Origin: Candidatus Omnitrophota bacterium
GTDB taxonomy: Bacteria; Omnitrophota; Gorgyraeia; JACOVV01
Length of the DNA: 6,260 nt
Direction of reading: 5' to 3'
NCBI GenBank assembly: GCA_023248175.1
Contig: JAHFFC010000058.1
Location: forward strand, 1 to 6,260
Shown here in pieces: positions 4,457-6,260 of the stretch; the stretch's first letter is position 1; each line of letters starts with the position of its first letter. The notes below the pieces were generated by a model, which made no database searches, had not been told where the DNA came from, and saw only the letters and a list, made by a program, of their open reading frames with translations. Both the position numbers and the translations under genes were made by a program.

Positions 4457-6260
4457 ATGGATATTCGTAACATCGCGATTATTGCTCACGTGGATCACGG
4501 CAAAACAACCCTTGTGGACGGGATGTTGAAACAGACTCATACTTTCCGCGACAATCAAAAAGAAATGCAGGAAGTCTGTATTATGGATTCCAATGATTTG
4601 GAGAGAGAAAAGGGAATTACAATTCTTGCCAAAAACACGGCGGTTTTCTATAAAGGGATCAAGATCAATATTATTGACACACCCGGTCACGCAGATTTTG
4701 GTGGAGAGGTCGAGCGTGTCCTTTCGATGGCCGATGGAGCTCTGTTGATTGTGGATGCTGCTGAAGGGCCATTGCCTCAAACCCGCTTTGTCTTAAAGAA
4801 GGCAATTGAAGCCAAACTGAAGATTATTCTAGTCATTAATAAGATTGACAAAAAAGATGCCCGCCCTCTCGAAACCCTGCGAGAGACCGAAGAACTTTTT
4901 CTGCAACTCGCTCCAGATCCTTCTTATCTAGATTTTCACATCCTCTATTGCGTTGGGCGGGAAGGAAAGGCATTTCGGCAACTCCCACAGGGAGACCTAA
5001 CGCAGATTTCAGCTAACCTAGATCCGTTGTTTGAAATGATTCTCGATCAGGTACCGACGGCGGTTTCCAATATCGTTCAATCTTTCCAAATGCAGATCAC
5101 CAATCTCGAATACAACGATTACGTGGGAATGCTTGGCATCGGGAGAGTCCGGCAGGGAAAGCTCTCGCTGGGGGAGACAATTTCTTTGGTGACTCCGGAA
5201 GGAATCATTGGGACCTACAAGGTTGAAAAACTCTACACCAGCCGCGGACTTGCTCGAGAGGAAATAGAAATGGCTGAGAATGGGGATATCATCGCGATTG
5301 CCGGTATTGACAAGCTGGCGATCGGACAGACATTGACCGCGCCCCAGTCTCCTGAGGCTCTTCCTCTCATCCAAATCCAAGAGCCGACGATGAAGGTATG
5401 CATTGGGCCAAACTCAAGTCCACTGGCAGGGAGAGAAGGGAAATTCTGCACGTCACGGCAGTTGGGAGAAAGGTTGTTTAAAGAAATTCAAACGAACATC
5501 AGCCTTCGGGTGGAACGCTCGAGCGACTCAAACGAATATATCGTTTCCGGAAGGGGAGAACTGCATCTCGCGATTTTGATTGAAACGATGCGACGGGAAG
5601 GGTACGAAATGCAGGTCTCAAAGCCGGAAGTGATTCTCAAGAAAGAAGAGGATCAGATATTAGAGCCTTATGAAGAAGTAACGCTGGATGTTCCAGAAGA
5701 ATATATCGGAGAGATTACTTCCGAATTGGGACAGCGAAAAACAGAGATGGTCTCCATGCATCATGACGGAAGAGGCCGTGTTAAAATGGTCTACCATGGC
5801 GCCCAGCGGAATTTAATGGGAGTCAGAAATGCGCTGCTGACAAAGACAAAAGGAACTGTTGGATATTTTACCTATTTTTCGGGTTATCGGCCGCTGGGAG
5901 CTAAAATGGAGCGGGTTCGTAACGGAGTTTTAATCGCCGATCAAGCAGGGACTTCTCGTTCCTACGGTTTGGAAAATGCCCAGGAGCGAGGGGTGCTCTT
6001 TATCGCTTCCGGTGTCGAGGTGTATGAAGGAATGGTTGTTGGATTGAATACCCGTGATTTCGACATCGAGATCAACGTTTGCAAGGAAAAAAGACAAACA
6101 AACGTCCGCAGTGAGACTGCCGACATCGCAATTCAGTTAACGCCCCCTGTCATCATGAGCTTGGAGCAGGGCTTGGATTTTCTGGAGGAGGATGAGCTGC
6201 TGGAAGTGACACCTCAAAATCTGCGCCTTCGCAAGAAACTACTCGGTAAAGTCGAGCGGG
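4457..6260 (+). CDS. typA: Ribosome-associated GTPase TypA/BipA (3' end cut by window)
   Basis: A translational GTPase of the EF-G/LepA class that binds 70S ribosomes and supports ribosome assembly and stress or cold adaptation. 601 codons are present with no stop; the family is about 605-615 aa, so only a few codons are missing. The G domain shows G1 AHVDHGKTT (10-18), G2 GITI (53-56), G3 DTPGH (74-78) with the catalytic-type H78, and G4 NKID (128-131). MDSNDLEREKGITILAKN (43-60) is diagnostic of TypA/BipA. A beta-barrel domain II follows (about 200-295), then the EF-G-like domains III and V, with SGRGELHL at 364-371. The BipA-specific C-terminal domain (about 480 on) has NVCKEK (540-545), QTNVR and a final EDELLEVTPQNLRLRKKLL. 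AAGGA (4446-4450) lies 6 nt before the ATG. Divergent from the lipoprotein gene. Confidence 0.95.
   Translation, partial: MDIRNIAIIAHVDHGKTTLVDGMLKQTHTFRDNQKEMQEVCIMDSNDLEREKGITILAKNTAVFYKGIKINIIDTPGHADFGGEVERVLSMADGALLIVDAAEGPLPQTRFVLKKAIEAKLKIILVINKIDKKDARPLETLRETEELFLQLAPDPSYLDFHILYCVGREGKAFRQLPQGDLTQISANLDPLFEMILDQVPTAVSNIVQSFQMQITNLEYNDYVGMLGIGRVRQGKLSLGETISLVTPEGIIGTYKVEKLYTSRGLAREEIEMAENGDIIAIAGIDKLAIGQTLTAPQSPEALPLIQIQEPTMKVCIGPNSSPLAGREGKFCTSRQLGERLFKEIQTNISLRVERSSDSNEYIVSGRGELHLAILIETMRREGYEMQVSKPEVILKKEEDQILEPYEEVTLDVPEEYIGEITSELGQRKTEMVSMHHDGRGRVKMVYHGAQRNLMGVRNALLTKTKGTVGYFTYFSGYRPLGAKMERVRNGVLIADQAGTSRSYGLENAQERGVLFIASGVEVYEGMVVGLNTRDFDIEINVCKEKRQTNVRSETADIAIQLTPPVIMSLEQGLDFLEEDELLEVTPQNLRLRKKLLGKVER

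Overview
The window reads as chromosomal DNA of a Gram-negative-type bacterium of moderate GC content. The evidence is an Sec/lipobox lipoprotein with a peptidoglycan-binding domain, a GGDEF-domain remnant, and bacterial housekeeping genes (greA, typA/bipA). G/C-tract hairpin repeats of the kind at 123 and 3080 recall environmental lineages such as Nitrospirota or deltaproteobacteria, but that is only an impression and the taxon cannot be fixed from this sequence.

Layout. Positions 1-50 hold the last 15 codons of an unidentified + strand gene. Positions 51-2955 form a patchwork of mobile and accessory DNA. It starts with a non-coding hairpin-rich repeat (123-420), followed by a fragment of a GGDEF-domain gene on the minus strand (419-743). 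Next is a complete-looking insertion sequence of the ISNCY/IS1202 type (about 744-2277) with one intact 397-aa DDE transposase on the minus strand. A two-gene toxin-antitoxin operon (Phd/YefM-like antitoxin, RelE/ParE-like toxin; 2363-2955) has its own near-consensus promoter and a palindrome overlapping the -35 box. A second, roughly 98% identical copy of the hairpin repeat (3080-3224) closes the patchwork. The two repeats, in the same orientation, therefore bracket the gene fragment, the IS and the toxin-antitoxin pair.

From 3352 on the DNA is ordinary housekeeping sequence. It holds greA (+), whose -10 box ends only 7 nt before the ATG and so predicts a leaderless mRNA; a small coiled-coil/peptidoglycan-binding lipoprotein (-) convergent with greA; and typA/bipA (+), divergent from the lipoprotein and cut by the window end a few codons before its expected stop.

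No single strikingly new system is evident. The most interesting points are the bracketed accessory island, the doubled 20-bp motifs at both IS ends, the 154-bp length difference between the two hairpin repeats at a 7-bp direct repeat, a perfect 9-bp stem-loop just before the toxin start codon, and the predicted leaderless greA.
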